Shown here piece by piece: positions 37,701-49,110 of a stretch of DNA of 64,000 nt. The notes below the pieces were generated by a model. That model made no database searches, was not told the origin of the DNA, and saw only the letters and a program-made list of their open reading frames with translations. Source of the DNA: Datisca glomerata (lineage: Eukaryota > Streptophyta > Magnoliopsida > Cucurbitales > Datiscaceae); the NCBI GenBank assembly GCA_003255025.1, contig QANY01012071.1, positions 496,001-560,000 on the forward strand, written 5' to 3'. Within the stretch, counting starts at the first letter, position 1; every line of letters starts with the position of its first letter. The position numbers were made by a program, and so were the translations under genes.

Positions 37701-40700
37701 ACTCACAAAGCAGTATGTGTTGAGTTTAAAAGTCAATTTAATAAAACTTTAGATCTTGTTTCTAATAAGGATAGTGTTGTCATGTTATGGCACTATCGTC
37801 TAGGCCATCCTAATTTCATATATCTTCAAAAGTTTGTTTCCATCTTTGTTTATGAATAAAATTCCGAAATTATTTCAATGTGAGGTGTGTCAATTTTCAA
37901 AGCATGTTCGTAATTCTTACTACTTTCAACCTTACAAAGCATCTCATCCTTTCTCAATGATCCATAGTGATGTGTAGGGCAATCTAGAATAAAAATATCA
38001 CTGGTACTAGATGGTTTGTATCTTTTGTAGATGATTTATTTCTCATGAAAGAAAAATATGAAGTCAGCCAAATTTTTTAAAAACTTTAACACTATGATTC
38101 AAACCCAATACCAAACAAAATTACAAGTGTTGAAAACTAACAATGCAAAAGAGTATTTTGAGACATCTTTGGGAGACTATCTTAACACTCAAGGCATTGT
38201 GTCGACACACCACAGCAAAATGGGGTGGCAAAAGAAAAAATAGACATATTCTAAAAATTGCTCGTTCTCTCATGTTCACCGCACATGTTCCAAAAAATTT
38301 CTGGGGAGAGGCTGTTTTAACGACTATCTATTTGATTAACAGAATGCCATCTCGAGTCTTAAAATTTCAAACACCTTACCAATTGTTTCTTCAATGTTTT
38401 CCTACTACCCGGGTATTGTCCACTATTCCTTTCAAAGTATTTGGTTGTTCTACATTCGTTCATATCCATAGTCAATACCGGAGTAAACTTGACCCTATGA
38501 CTCTTAAATGTATATTTGTAGGATAGTCCTCAAATCAAAATGGGCATAAATGGTATTCCCCGATCATTCTTTGAACATCAACCCTTCTACTCCAAAACTG
38601 ATATTCAGAAGGAGAATTTCACTCAAGAATATTAGCTTTGGAACATTAATTTCACTCAAGAATATCAGCTGTGGAACATTGATGCCTTATAAACAACCTA
38701 CACTCAAGATACATCTCCTACCAAGTCACCTCAACCACCCCAAACCAATACTGATCAAAATCCCAACCTAAACCCAAGCCCTGATATCTATTCCGAGCCT
38801 AACAACCAAAATCCTCAGCGTTCAATTCACACACATCCTGCAGAAACTAGTGAGTTACATGTCTATACTAGGCGAGACAAAACAAGAGAAGATAAAGAAC
38901 TGCAGCCAACTGATCACGATCATGAGTTTGACGACGGTCTGGAATCACAAAATTCACCAGGTGATGCTAGTCATGAATCTGCTCTTAATGATATACCTGA
39001 TGGAGATCTTGATAGACCTATTGCGTTGGGAAAAAGCACTCGATCTTGCACTAATCATCCAATTTATGATTTTATCTCGTATGGGAGATTGTCACAAAGT
39101 CACCGTGCATTTGTAAGTACCCTTGGCAGAACACAGATTCCAAGATCAATACATGAAGCTCTTAGCACACCTAAATGGAAGGAAGCTGTTTTGGAAGAAT
39201 TTCGAGCTCTAGAAAAGAATGGGACTTGGGTGATGTCTGATCTACCACCAGGAAAACACCCTGTAAGCTACAAGTGGATTTTCACTGTCAAACATAATTC
39301 AGATGGAAGTATCAACAGACTCAAGGCTCGTCTGTGGCTAAAGGGTTCACGCAATCCTAGCCAAACTCAATATTGTTCGGGTTCTGCTCTCACTTGCTTC
39401 CAACCTTGATTGGCCTCTCTATCAGCTAGACGTGAAGAATGCGTTCCTTAATGGTGATCTTGAAGAGGAAGTGTACATGGAAATTCCCCCTGGTTTTGAT
39501 ACTCTAGCTAATCACAGCAAAGTTGTAAGCTCAAGAAGTCTTTATACGGACTCAAACAGTCACCAAGAGCATGGTTTGACAAGTTTACCAAGGCTGTAAA
39601 GAAGGTTGGGTATGATCAGTGCCAAACAGAGCATACCATATTTGTCATACATTCACCTTCAGGAAAGAAAGCAATACTCATCGTGTATGTCGATGATATT
39701 ATTCTAACTGGAGATCATGATGAAGAAATTCTGAAACTCAAAAGCTTTCTAGCTAGATCAAAGATTTGGGCAATCTAAAATACTTCCTCGGCATGGAAGT
39801 AGCTCGATCTAAGAGAGGAATTTCAATTTCTCAACGGAAGTATGTAAGGATCTCTTGAAAGAGACCGGAATGCTTGGATGTAAACCAGCTGACACTCCTA
39901 TGGACTACTATAAAATTGGGTAGCAAAGACAGTAGTACACCTGTTGACAAAGGGAGATATCAAAGACTAGTTGGGAAACTTATATATCTATCTCATACTA
40001 GAGCAGGCATTAGCTATGCTGTAAGCATGGTAAGTTCAATTCATGAACAACCCAACAGAAGAACACATGGATGCAGTATACAGAATTTTGAGGTATTTGA
40101 AGATGACACCAGGACAAGGATTGTTCTTCCAGAAGTCAGCAAACAAGGAAGCCCAAATATTCACTGATGCAGATTGGGCAGGTTCTGTAACTGATAGGCG
40201 ATCAACCTCAGGTTATTGCACTTATGTTTGGGGTAATTTGGTTACTTGGAGGAGTAAAAAACAATCAGTGGTATCTCGCAACAGCACTGAAGCAGAATTC
40301 AGAACCCTTGCAAATGATATTTGTGAGGGAATTTGGTTGAAAAGAATGCTTGGTGAACTAGAAGTTCCTATCTCGGGATCTATAAAGGTGTTTTTGTGAC
40401 AATCAATCAGCAATCAACATAGCTAAAATCCAGTGCACCATGATAGAACAAAGCATGTGGAAATGGATCGACACTTTATCAAACAGAAGATTGAAAACAA
40501 CAATATATCACTTCTGTACATCCCGACCAGTCAACAGACAGCAGACATTCTGACAAAAGCTTTGCCACGGAAGACATTTGAAGATCTTATTTCCAAGCTA
40601 GGTTTACTCAACATCTACAACCTAGCTTGAGGGGAGTGTGGAAATCCGTGATCTTGTGCCTGATTTCTTGAAATCAGCTGCTTAAATTTTGTTTATCTAG

Positions 40701-43301
40701 TTTCCTAGAATAGAGTAATTTAATTTCCTTTTTTTAATATTACTGATTATTAGTTTTTGCCTATATTTAGATTACTAGATTAGTGGGATATTTAGTTGCT
40801 TGATTTGAGGAAATGATTTCCTCCATTCTCTATATAATTACCTAGTACACACTATTCAAAATGTAGAAAATTATTCAAGATTTTTCTACAGATTGGAATG
40901 GGGATTCTTGCATTGTTGGTGTGGAATGGTGATTCCTACTTCTCAAGGAATCAACATAGAAAGGATTCCTATTCCATGAAAAAAATTACCAAGCAAACAT
41001 GGGAATGGCCATTCTCATTCATATTCCAACTTTCATTATCACTAACCCGTCCTCAGGGTTAATTCCCCAGACTCCAGACAAAAGCAAGAATGAAAAACAA
41101 TCAATTGTAGCAGATTAAATTAGGATTTATCCACATCTACCTTCAAAAAATACAAAATAAAACTATACAATTGTATCAAAGGTATTTAGAATACAATTCA
41201 TGACTCACACCCCCTCACTAGATTAAGCTTTTATACATCTCTTTCTCCCTTGTAAAAGGAAAATGATTCTAAGTTTGTCTTTAACATCTCCCTTTTCAAA
41301 AAAGAAGACAGAAAATAAATAACTCTTTGCATGGAAAGTAAGACACACTCTGAGGTTCCAAGGAAGCAAACCACAATAGAAAATGCATAAAAATGAAGGA
41401 AAAATCCATTCAACTGTCTCTAGAGGATAAAGGATCGAAAAGGGTAAGGACGGGGATCGCAGAAAACATGAGTAAACTACATTGAACATGCTAGCAGCCA
41501 TTCAACTCATCCATGCGTCAGCATGTTGTGTCCCCATTCAAGTGAGCTCACCAAAACTGAACAAATTGCTTAGTCATGTCGTCTTACTATTTACAGAGTT
41601 TTATGATAATAAGCAACTTTCAAAATCCTAGTTGAGGACTTGTGTATCAAGTAAGCCTTCAAACAATTAAAATTTCTTGAATAAGACAATATAGCTTACA
41701 GCAGGAAAAGAGAACACGAACATACCTGAAATTATCAATGAGAATAATGATTTCAAATGCCAGTAAGGGAAGAAAGACAATTTTCAAATTGACAGCTGCA
41801 AAACCAAGGACTGTCCAGAAAAGGGGATATGTAAATATGGTTAGAAGAGTAGATTAAGCAAACACAAAACAAATGCATAATGAAAGAGTTTTGCAGACAG
41901 CATGCATTCATGTTTAATAATTTGATGAGTAAAACGGGCAAGCAGATCAAATGTATAAAGTATCCAACAACTCCTTAATATATTAGACCTATTCTCATGC
42001 ATTAACCCACAAAATATGTTGTTAACATCACAAAATGCAAAAGAAGTAAGAGTGTATTGATTATGTACCAGAAATGCTCTCAAGATATATACACAGAAGT
42101 AATTCAAATGCGATGAGCAAGGGCGTGGCGACAACAGCATGGCACGGTGCCCACTGTTCAATAGGAAGTAATTACTATGCACATTCCAGAAATATTCTAT
42201 TCGTCACAAAACAAATTGAAAACTAATGTGCGTTAAAGTAGCAATAACATACATGGCGATTATGTGGAACTGATGGAGCAGGCAATGAGAATCTTCCCCG
42301 AGCTACAACCGCATGGAATGCCCACAGGGGAAAAAATATTATCCTGCATGACATAATGCTTAACAATTAAGCCTTTTCTTTTCTTAAACTAAAATGGAGG
42401 GCTGGTGAGTAGAATCCAATCACTCAGATAAAAGGTGGAATCTTAATCAGGGGACACATTCAGTTATAACAATTAACCCACTCTTAGAGGAAGACGAAAG
42501 ATCAAACAAATAAGTCAGTGTACAACAGCAAAAACATCTATCATACACCTTACGACCACTATTGCTGTGCAGAAACGATTCCGTAAGAAATTTCCCCAAC
42601 TAAGTTTAAACACCAAACATTTTCCTTTACACATTTCTTTTTAAGACTTAATAGTTTGAAGAAACTAATTCACATAAATTCTACTAAGAGCAATAACAAA
42701 TTACTAAATTGCACCAGTGCTGATACTGAAGCAACCAGCTCATTTTCTAAACCAAACAACACTTTCATAAAAATCAGTTTCCAAGATAGTTGCCAATTTG
42801 CCATTGCACTTTCACAGTCATGTATGTCTTTATTTTCTTTATAAGTCAATGTATATCTTCACATTCCGTACAAGATTCAATCTCTTCTATTTACACCCCA
42901 CCACCACATCTAAAGAGAAAAACTGTAATCAAAGACAAAACATATGAAGAACGCATCAGTAAATAGCCAAAAGAAAACGGATTATATAAAATAAAATTTT
43001 CCCTCTTCATATAATCATATTCACCAAAAGATGTAATAATTGGAGGCACAATCCAACTCCTAAAATTACACCCAAAAAAGAGAAAAGTAAAAGAAAACAC
43101 GATCAAATTCAAGCTTTTCACATAAATAATTGATGAAACACGCACAACTTAAGTAATTGAATGTTTAATCGGGAAAATACAGTACCACCAATTGCACGAA
43201 ACAACACGATCGAGCTTGAGAACGAGCAAAAGCGTGAAGCAAAAGAGCGAAGTGTGGGCCACCAGGGCCTGTACGGACTTCAATACTCTCCTCCAAGTCA
43301 T
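28881..43301 (-). CDS. Transmembrane Fragile-X-F-associated (Tmemb_185A) family protein with C-terminal RING finger, 14 exons
   Basis: Exons read high to low: 43301-43186, 42343-42253, 42153-42069, 41810-41726, 34825-34756, 34236-34167, 32668-32623, 32422-32173, 32101-31896, 31496-31422, 29964-29895, 29745-29665, 29431-29352, 28959-28881. All introns are GT/AG, phases agree, and the sum is 1404 bases (467 residues plus TAG). Several hydrophobic segments lie within residues 17-200 and about 250-303 ('[17 protein letters not shown]', '[17 protein letters not shown]', '[16 protein letters not shown]'). The conserved '[12 protein letters not shown]' and '[18 protein letters not shown]' lie between and after them. 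Residues 420-454 form a C3HC4 RING (C420, C423, C435, H437, C441, C444, C451, C454), and the protein ends 'ERLPVYDV'. The family is membrane-anchored and the RING suggests E3 ubiquitin ligase activity; substrate unknown. The start is the first ATG, with an in-frame TGA 12 codons upstream. Intron 4 (34826-41725) contains copia B. No break was seen; family assignment is from recall of plant homologues. Confidence 0.93.
31727..31850. repeat. (GA)n microsatellite with a 71-base assembly gap
   Basis: A pure GA run from 31730 enters a run of N at 31769-31839 and leaves as GA/GGGA repeats and a G tract (31865-31875). It lies in the intron between exons 9 and 10 of the RING membrane gene, 20 bases from the exon 9 donor, and does not touch coding sequence. 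True length is unknown. Confidence 0.95.
32925..33245 (-). pseudogene. 5'-truncated LINE 3' end in an intron
   Basis: On the minus strand, short frames read '[10 protein letters not shown]', '[18 protein letters not shown]' and 'CNWMTARID', the extreme C-terminus of a plant LINE ORF2. They are followed by a 3' untranslated stretch ('ttctgtttcttat') and an A/T tail near 32925. It lies in the intron between exons 6 and 7 of the RING membrane gene, on the same strand. Truncation at the 5' side is typical of target-primed insertion. Confidence 0.65.
35925..36178 (+). repeat. Copia B 5' LTR
   Basis: Starts TGTGAAAACCCGTGATC and ends TTTTCTACA. A TATA-like 'tatataatta' lies about 60 bases before the end. 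It is followed directly by the primer binding site. Confidence 0.95.
36238..37230 (+). pseudogene. Copia B gag
   Basis: ATG at 36238 ('[11 protein letters not shown]') opens a frame that runs to a TAG at 36478 and continues in the same frame to 37230. Segments include '[20 protein letters not shown]', the UBN2-like '[20 protein letters not shown]', and a zinc knuckle region '[12 protein letters not shown]'. The first knuckle cysteine is replaced by Tyr (TAT, about 37039). One stop and a later frame change into pol leave it non-functional. Confidence 0.85.
37155..38530 (+). pseudogene. Copia B protease and integrase
   Basis: A 234-codon frame carries the aspartic protease site 'DSGASDHM' (about 37350) and the GAG-pre-integrase '[10 protein letters not shown]' (about 37787). 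Integrase follows in shifted frames: 'HSDV' (about 37963), a missing central stretch near 38000, '[10 protein letters not shown]' (38130-38160) and '[19 protein letters not shown]'. The second catalytic Asp position in the usual 'SDNxKEY' is Asn here (AAC, 38139). A TAG (37976) and frameshifts add to the decay. Confidence 0.85.
39020..40630 (+). pseudogene. Copia B reverse transcriptase and RNase H
   Basis: Frames give '[20 protein letters not shown]', '[20 protein letters not shown]', '[20 protein letters not shown]' (broken near 39407), and the 'YVDD' box at 39686-39697. RNase H follows with '[20 protein letters not shown]' and '[15 protein letters not shown]', and the usual C-terminal '[17 protein letters not shown]'. 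Frameshifts near 39407, 39530 and 40100 and a TGA at 40397 disable it. Confidence 0.88.
40637..40890 (+). repeat. Copia B 3' LTR
   Basis: Starts TGTGGAAATCCGTGATC immediately after the polypurine tract and ends TTTTTCTACA before the GATTG duplication. About 95 percent identical by eye to the 5' LTR. Confidence 0.95.
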
Positions 43302-43760
43302 CCCTCCTTCCCCACCTTCCTTTTTAACTGCCCCTCAAACCCCTCCTCAAAACTTCAAGCACCCAAGCATTGAAAAACAAAAGAACAAGAAAAACCCAAA
43401 AAAATAAAACAAAAGAAAAAACAAAGTGAGAATAGTGATGACCACAAGAAGACTAATCTATCTCTGTAAACTTCCTTTCTGACTCTAAAATGAATGAATG
43501 AATGAACTTCAGCACAGACAGGAGGCTTTTTTCAGGCTTTCAACGAAGCGCAGTTGGTAATGAAGCAATGATGCATTCTCTCTCTCTTCTATTTTAATAA
43601 TAATAGAGAAATCTCTCTCTGTCATTGATGAACAGAAAACTAAACGCACTCAATCTCTCTCTTCATTCTTATTGAAGACCTTTTATCCTCTTTTTCTCTC
43701 CCTCTCTCTCCGTAAAAAATTGAAATTCTCCATATCTCTCAAGATCTCAGCTTTTGCTTT
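43302..43760 (-). promoter_or_regulatory. Presumed 5' UTR and CT-rich leader of the RING membrane gene
   Basis: Upstream of the ATG the plus strand holds repeated CTCTCTCT tracts (43578-43590, 43610-43620, 43650-43660, 43690-43710), which are GA-rich in the transcribed sense. Such tracts are common in plant 5' leaders and core promoters. No clear TATA box was found, so the start of transcription is not placed. Confidence 0.4.
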
Positions 43761-43879
43761 CACGGCAAACCAAACATCTACAGTGTTGGGTGTGGACAAA
43801 TCAACTAGGCGCCCCGTTGTTTTTCGTTCTCTATATCGAGGTCACTTTTCTTGTGCAATGACCATTGTACCCTTTTAGA

Positions 43880-44140
43880 TATTATTTGAATTCTCTACTA
43901 AATTGGAGTATTTTGATTTTTTTGCATGTTTTTTATCTTCAACAAGAAAAACAAATATGTTTCTTGCTCGAGATATTTGTAGGACATTATATATCAATAA
44001 CGGGATCTTTAATCATGTCGTGAATTGATAACGGGATCTTTTATCTTGCCATGAAAAAATTCACGACATGGATGTTGAGGTATTGTGATCATTAGATTGT
44101 ATTTGGAGCAATATAGGCCACACAACGCCTAACATGTAAC
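43880..44140. other. Spacer, no supported gene
   Basis: AT-rich sequence upstream of the RING gene. 'gataacgggatctttaatcat' and 'gataacgggatcttttatctt' are a short direct duplication at 43996-44055. No reading frame is recognisable. Confidence 0.35.
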
Positions 44141-44149
44141 AGATTTTAG

Positions 44150-45215
44150 TTTTTTTTAGTTCATCAAATACATACTGAGGATCACCAAATACGTAGTGGG
44201 ATTTACCAATTACGTAGTGGGATTCACCAAATACGTACAAAAAATTAATTCTTGGAGGGGTTAACCAATTACGTAATAGGGTTAATCAAATACGTACAAA
44301 AGAATAATTCTTGGAAGGGTTCACCAATTACATAGTGGGGTTCACCAAATACATACAAAAAATAATTCTTAGAGGGGTTCACAAATTATGTAGACGGGTT
44401 CATCAAATACGTACAAAAGAATAATTCTTGGAGGGATTTACCAATTACGTACTGGAGTTTACCAATTACGTACTGAGATTCACCAAATACGTACAAAATA
44501 ATAATTATTGGAGGGGTTCACCAATTACATACTGGAGTTCACCAATTACGTAGTGGGGTTCACCAAATACATACAAAAAAATAATTCTTGGAGGGGTTCA
44601 TCAATTACGTACTCGGGTTCACCAATCACGTAGTGGGGTTCACCAAATACTTACAAAAGAATAATTCATGTTGGGATTCACCAATTACGTACTGGGATTC
44701 ACCAATTACGTATTGGGATTCACCAATTACGTACTGGGATTCACTAATTACGTAGTGAGGTTCACCAATTACGTAGTGGGGTTCACCAAATACGTACAAA
44801 AGAATAATTCTTGGAGGGGTTCACCAATTACATACTGGAGTTCATCAAATACGTAGTGAGGTTCACCAACTACGTAGTGTGGTTCACCAAATAAGTACAA
44901 ACGAATAATTCTTGAAAGGGTTCATCAATTACGTACTCAGTTCACCAATTACGTAGTGAGGTTCACCAATTACGTAGTTGAGATCACAAAAAATGTACAA
45001 AAGAATAATTCTTGGAGGGGTTCACAAATTATGTAGTGGGGTTTACCAATTACGTAGTGAGGTTCACTAAATACATACAACTTAATAATTTTTAGAGAGG
45101 TTCATCAAATACGTACTGAGATTCGCCAATAACATATTAGGGTTCGCCAAATACGTACAAAATGATAATCTTGGGAGGGGTTCACCAAATACGTACAAAC
45201 TAATTGTCATACCTA
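44150..45215. repeat. Minisatellite array of ~20-bp units (TTCACCAATTACGTAGTGGG)
   Basis: Dozens of units of TTCACCAATTACGTAGTGGG or TTCACCAAATACGTAC alternate with 'aaaagaataattcttggagg', forming a higher-order period of about 60-130 bases. One short frame (44668-44856) crosses the array and simply translates the repeat ('GFTNYVL' repeated); it is not a gene. Confidence 0.93.
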
Positions 45216-45229
45216 ATAGGCGAATCACC

Positions 45230-46260
45230 TATTTTTAGCCCATAAATGTCATCCTGAAGGTGCTAGTTTTATGCCGTCAATGGCCTGTTTCAGTCTCCAA
45301 ACACCATGCACAAATAGGCGATCATCAGTCTCCCTCCCAATCGCTAGTTTTTTGCTCCTAATTGCCATTTATATGGCTCTAATCACTATTATTCACAATT
45401 TTCTTAAAATTGATATTTTTGTAATTATTTACCGTACACCGAGAAAATCATCGATAAAAATAGAAAAAAAATTCATTATTTCAAAGCAAACATTCATTAT
45501 ACTCACTTATTACGAGAAATTAGATTGGATTAATTAAGTATTCTCGATACAATTGAACACTTATTCATAAACTCGTTAAAAGTTGTCATTGATAATGTTG
45601 TTATGCTTTTGATATAAGTATCGAGTGAGATGGGTTTTCACCATATATAATTATAGGGTCGTGATGTTATGATGATCGGTAAATCCTATTTGTTGATTTA
45701 ACAAACACATATAACCATCAAGGTCAGATTCTATCTATAAATCGAACATATCCGCTAAAAACTTGAAATTAAATATTGAAATTTTAACATTTTTATTTTA
45801 TAATTATAACCCCATAAAATTTAGAAAACAACCTATTTACGTTTTAATTTATAAGCATATAAAAACCCTAAAAATTAAAAGAGATGGGAATTACGAAAAG
45901 CCCAAAATTAAGACCGAAACAGTTTCAGGCTCTGAAAGTACTTAAAACGGTGTTTTTTAGACCCGAAACTGGGCTAAAACTAGCTAACCTAGTCAAACAT
46001 ATAGATTTCTGAATAAGTTTCGATTTGATATCTTACAGACCACGTGGTTCCATCCGAGTTAAAAGTTACGCCCTCCGGAAGTTGACCTGCACGTGCCATG
46101 ATAGTATTGGGACCAGAAACCTATGTGCCTGGCATTTTGGCCCCAAACGCCAGTCTTGAATGGCGACTCACCATGTAGTGATGGCGTTTAGGTTTCTATT
46201 GTGGTGTTTGGACCTACTTGTTTTGATACACTTATTTATTCTCAAACACTTAGCCATAGT
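45230..46260. repeat. Non-coding block with CGCCA/TGGCG repeats and the shared module
   Basis: The block contains 'aataggcgaatcacctattt' and 'aaataggcgatcatcag' phrases (45220-45330), the module homologous to 834-1000 (45915-46085, inverted), and 'cgccagtc/tggcgactcacc/tggcgttt' units (46148-46190). It probably belongs to the same mobile element as the adjoining array. No gene is supported. Confidence 0.5.
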
Positions 46261-46629
46261 TTCACTCTTAGGAGTACATATTAATTTAACATAATTATGT
46301 CTTTCATGTACTTGTAAATTCCATATCTCTCACTCTCATAATTATGTCTTTCATTTATCTTTTTCACATACTTAATAAATTCATCTACACATAAAAAATT
46401 TAATTCCAATTATCTTTAAAAAAATCTCATTCATTAGTAAAACTATCTTGCTATTTTTCAATGACTATTTTCAGCTGCATCATTTTTACCCTCGAGATAA
46501 GTTGTAATGCATTTTGCATCTTCGATGTACTCTTTGTAGAGGCTCTTCCATTTCTTCAAGCTCTCTCCGATAATATATATTGTCACTCACCATTGCTACA
46601 AAATATACCATATTTATAAAGGCTCTTCC

Positions 46630-47155
46630 ATTTCTTAGTCATTTTCAGACATTTAACGATTATACACACTTAGTAATTTTTATACATAGTCTTTTTCACA
46701 CACTTAGTAAATTTTTATACATAGTATTTTTCACACACTTATTTATTTCAAACACTCTTAGTTATTTTCACACATTTAACCATTTTCATATTCTTGACCA
46801 TTTTCACACACCTGATCATTTTCATGTACTTAGTCATTTTCACAACGTAACCCTTTTTGCAACTTAGTCATTTCACACACTTGGTCATTTCATATAGTTT
46901 CTCGTTTTTATACACTTAACCATTTTCACACTCTTACTCATTTTCACACACTCGGTCATTTTCTTACACTTAGACATTTCATGTACTTGGTCATTTTTAT
47001 GTACTTAGTCATTTTCACTCACTTAATCATTTCATATACTTAATAATTTCACACTTAGTCTTTTTCACTTCTTAACCATTTTATGCAATTTGTACTTTTA
47101 TGCACTTGGTCATTTTCATGCACTTGGTCATTTTCATACACTTAGCCAAAATAAA
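46630..47155. repeat. Minisatellite array of ~17-bp units (ACTTAGTCATTTTCACAC)
   Basis: Units such as ACTTAGTCATTTTCACAC and ACTTGGTCATTTTCAT are repeated about 25 to 30 times. The array is flanked by related sequences: 46430-46610 and 47170-47320 both contain 'cagctgcatc.ttttaccctc', 'attgctaca' and 'cattagtaaaa' phrases. The array therefore sits between copies of a flanking repeat. Confidence 0.88.
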
Positions 47156-47365
47156 AAGATTCTCATTTAGAAAAAAAGATATCATTCGTTAGTAAAATAA
47201 CATATTCAAAATATTTTACATCTCACAGGGTGTGATACAACATTGCTACAATATTTTTAGTAATTGCTTCAGCTGCATCGTTTTACCCTCAATATCAATT
47301 TGAGATGCATTTCTCATTTATAATCTTTTCTCTTCAAATGTGAAAGTTTCTCCTCTAGACATGTC

Positions 47366-47435
47366 TCACGTCTTAGATCTCTTAGAAGTTCCAGGCCCAT
47401 AGTCATAATAATCAGCCTCCAATGGTTCTGCATCA
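47366..47435 (-). pseudogene. Possible last exon, unrecognised
   Basis: After a good acceptor (tttttcatatgtag) the minus strand reads about 22 codons, 'GDAEPLEADYYDYGPGTSK' and 'RSKT', to a TGA at 47366-47368. The composition is exon-like and it is on the same strand as the S4 and tubulin fragments upstream. I do not recognise it. Confidence 0.35.
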
Positions 47436-48279
47436 CCTACATATGAAAAACAAGAAGACAAAGAAGAAAGGTCATCCACTAATATTGGCTGAGAATTTAA
47501 GGGACAATAAGTGTGACATTCAAGTATCTTGCAATTGCAACCATGTCGCAATCTCTCTTGTGTGTGAGAAACACTCAATTTTAATAAGAGTTCTTCAATT
47601 AAAGATCTGAAATCAGTATGTAAAAGAAAAATTGCTTAAAAAATAGCTTAAAATTTCAACTCGTAACCGGATGCTCATACCAATGTACTATAAGACACAA
47701 GGAACGAAAAATATGATTTTGCATAGAGGATTAACAAAATTAAGATGTGTTAAATGCAATAATGAGCAACAAAACATATATAAAGAACATGGAGAAAAGT
47801 GAGAAGAATTATCGGCTTGCGTCCAACTGCAAGTTATACTCACAAATCCATAAAATTCATTTGCTTATTTACATAAGCAAACTACTTAACATATTAATGG
47901 TAAAAGCATTTACAGTGTTTCAAAACAAGTAAGTTTCTTCGGTAGTAATTTACATTTTCATAAACACATATGGTACATCAAATTTGACAAGTAAAGCAAT
48001 GAACAAAGAGGCACTTAGCAAGATTTACAAGTCTTTACCAAAGAGGCACTCATGAGCTTCAGTTGTTCTGCAACGTTGGCAACATCTCTATCATATTATA
48101 AGCTGGTGGTTTCGGGCAATTAGAACACATAAGAGGAGAGGGATCAAGAAAGATGCAAAATATGTAAAACCATAATATTTGAACTTTGATTCCATTTATG
48201 AAACTCAAACAAGCATAATTCAACACTTCCAATGTTGTTAAAAGACAGAGTTCTAAAATATCTCTACCCTGGTTGCATT

Positions 48280-48533
48280 GAAACAGTTGAGATTTATTCA
48301 CCACCATCCCATCTACGAATACTTTGCCTGCACCAACAGATGACTAATGCATTATAAAGAAGACTTTAATGTAAAGTAATCCACAATTATCATTTAGCTC
48401 ATCGGATCGGATGTGCACAAATACTCATTCATCTATAGTTCTATACAGGTTACCTTGTAATAACCATGACTGTATAAAGGTTTGGTTGTATTGCTGGAAC
48501 CTTTCGAGACATATCTCGTCCAACCTCCTTTTC
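48280..48533 (-). pseudogene. S4-domain exons of a TlyA/FtsJ-like protein
   Basis: Exon 48533-48454 reads 'RRLDEICLERFQQYNQTFIQ' then 'SWLLQ' and splices (AG/GTAACC, then GTGCAG) to an exon from 48327 reading 'GKVFVDGMVVNK'. This is the S4 RNA-binding fold that starts TlyA/hemolysin-A-type rRNA methyltransferases, as I recall plant homologues. After 'VVNK' the match stops near 48280 and the downstream frame is not methyltransferase-like. No catalytic domain was found. A captured fragment is more likely than a gene. Confidence 0.6.
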
Positions 48534-48672
48534 CTGGAAATATAAAATTAAAAATAGATTTACATAAACAAAAATCAAAGCAACATACAAAGACAAAGCA
48601 TAGCCTAAAAATCAAAGCAAAATATACAAAAACAAAGCAAACAAGATACAGATAAAAAGTTAGAAGCATAAA

Positions 48673-49110
48673 CATCCCAGATCCGGTTCCTCCCTTAAGC
48701 GAATGACAAACTTAAAAACCTGCAAACCAAAACCACATCATAAAGATTACACAATTACAGAAGGCAATCTAAACTTTGGCAGAGTAATTTTAACAAATAC
48801 CTTGTAGGCAATCATAATTTTCTGCCTCTTTTCGAACTACATCATGCATGGAATCAATAAGCTCAGCACCTTGGGTGTAATTCCCTTTAGCCCAGTTGTT
48901 TCCAACACCAGACTGGCCAAAAATGAAATTATCAGGCCTAAAGATCTGACCATAAGGACCAGATCTAAGACTATCCATGGTACCAGGTTCAAGATCCATG
49001 AGAAGAGCGAGGAACAAACCTCCCACCACTTGTTTCATTGTAGTAGACATTAATCCTCTCAAGTTATAGATCAGAATCAACGGAAGTACCTTGGTACTTT
49101 CTCAGATCGA
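48673..49110 (-). pseudogene. Beta-tubulin gene fragment, with intron
   Basis: On the minus strand, '[19 protein letters not shown]', then after a small frameshift '[20 protein letters not shown]', '[20 protein letters not shown]' and '[20 protein letters not shown]', end at a GT donor (48801/48800). This is where plant beta-tubulin genes have their first intron. After an 81-base intron (acceptor TTTGCAG), 48719 to 48673 encodes, with one stop, 'VCHSLKGGTGSGM', where tubulin homology ends abruptly. A TAA replaces the Gln before 'LERINVYY'. The retained intron shows DNA-level copying rather than reverse transcription. Confidence 0.9.

Larger units (their letters stand above)
35925..40890 (+). 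mobile_element. Copia B: complete but inactivated Ty1/copia element in intron 4
   Basis: Two 254-bp LTRs (35925-36178 and 40637-40890) flank gag-pol in the plus strand. A 5-bp target duplication GATTG sits at 35920-35924 and 40891-40895. A primer binding site (TGACATCAGAGC, 36179) and polypurine tract (TTGAGGGGAG, 40627-40636) are in place. By-eye comparison of the LTRs gives about 11 substitutions and 2 single-base length differences. It lies antisense to the host gene. At 4966 bp it is near usual copia length, with small internal deletions. Confidence 0.96.
35425..41010. mobile_element. MITE-like element split by copia B
   Basis: The left part (from about 35425, 'atgtttggtttgcttcatgg') and the complement of the right part (near 41000, 'catgtttgcttgg...ttcatggaat') correspond as imperfect inverted ends. 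Both sides carry repeated 'ggaatgagaat/attcctattcc' phrases. Removing copia B would leave a non-coding element of about 0.6 kb in intron 4 of the RING gene. Superfamily not determined; limits approximate. Confidence 0.45.

Noticed and set aside
44668..44856. Repetitive GFTNYVL-type protein
   Set aside because: Simply the minisatellite read in one frame; other units break it.
48433..48675. 80-codon minus-strand frame as a membrane protein
   Set aside because: Mostly intron sequence; the exon in it (48454-48533) is better read in the S4-domain frame with consensus splice sites.
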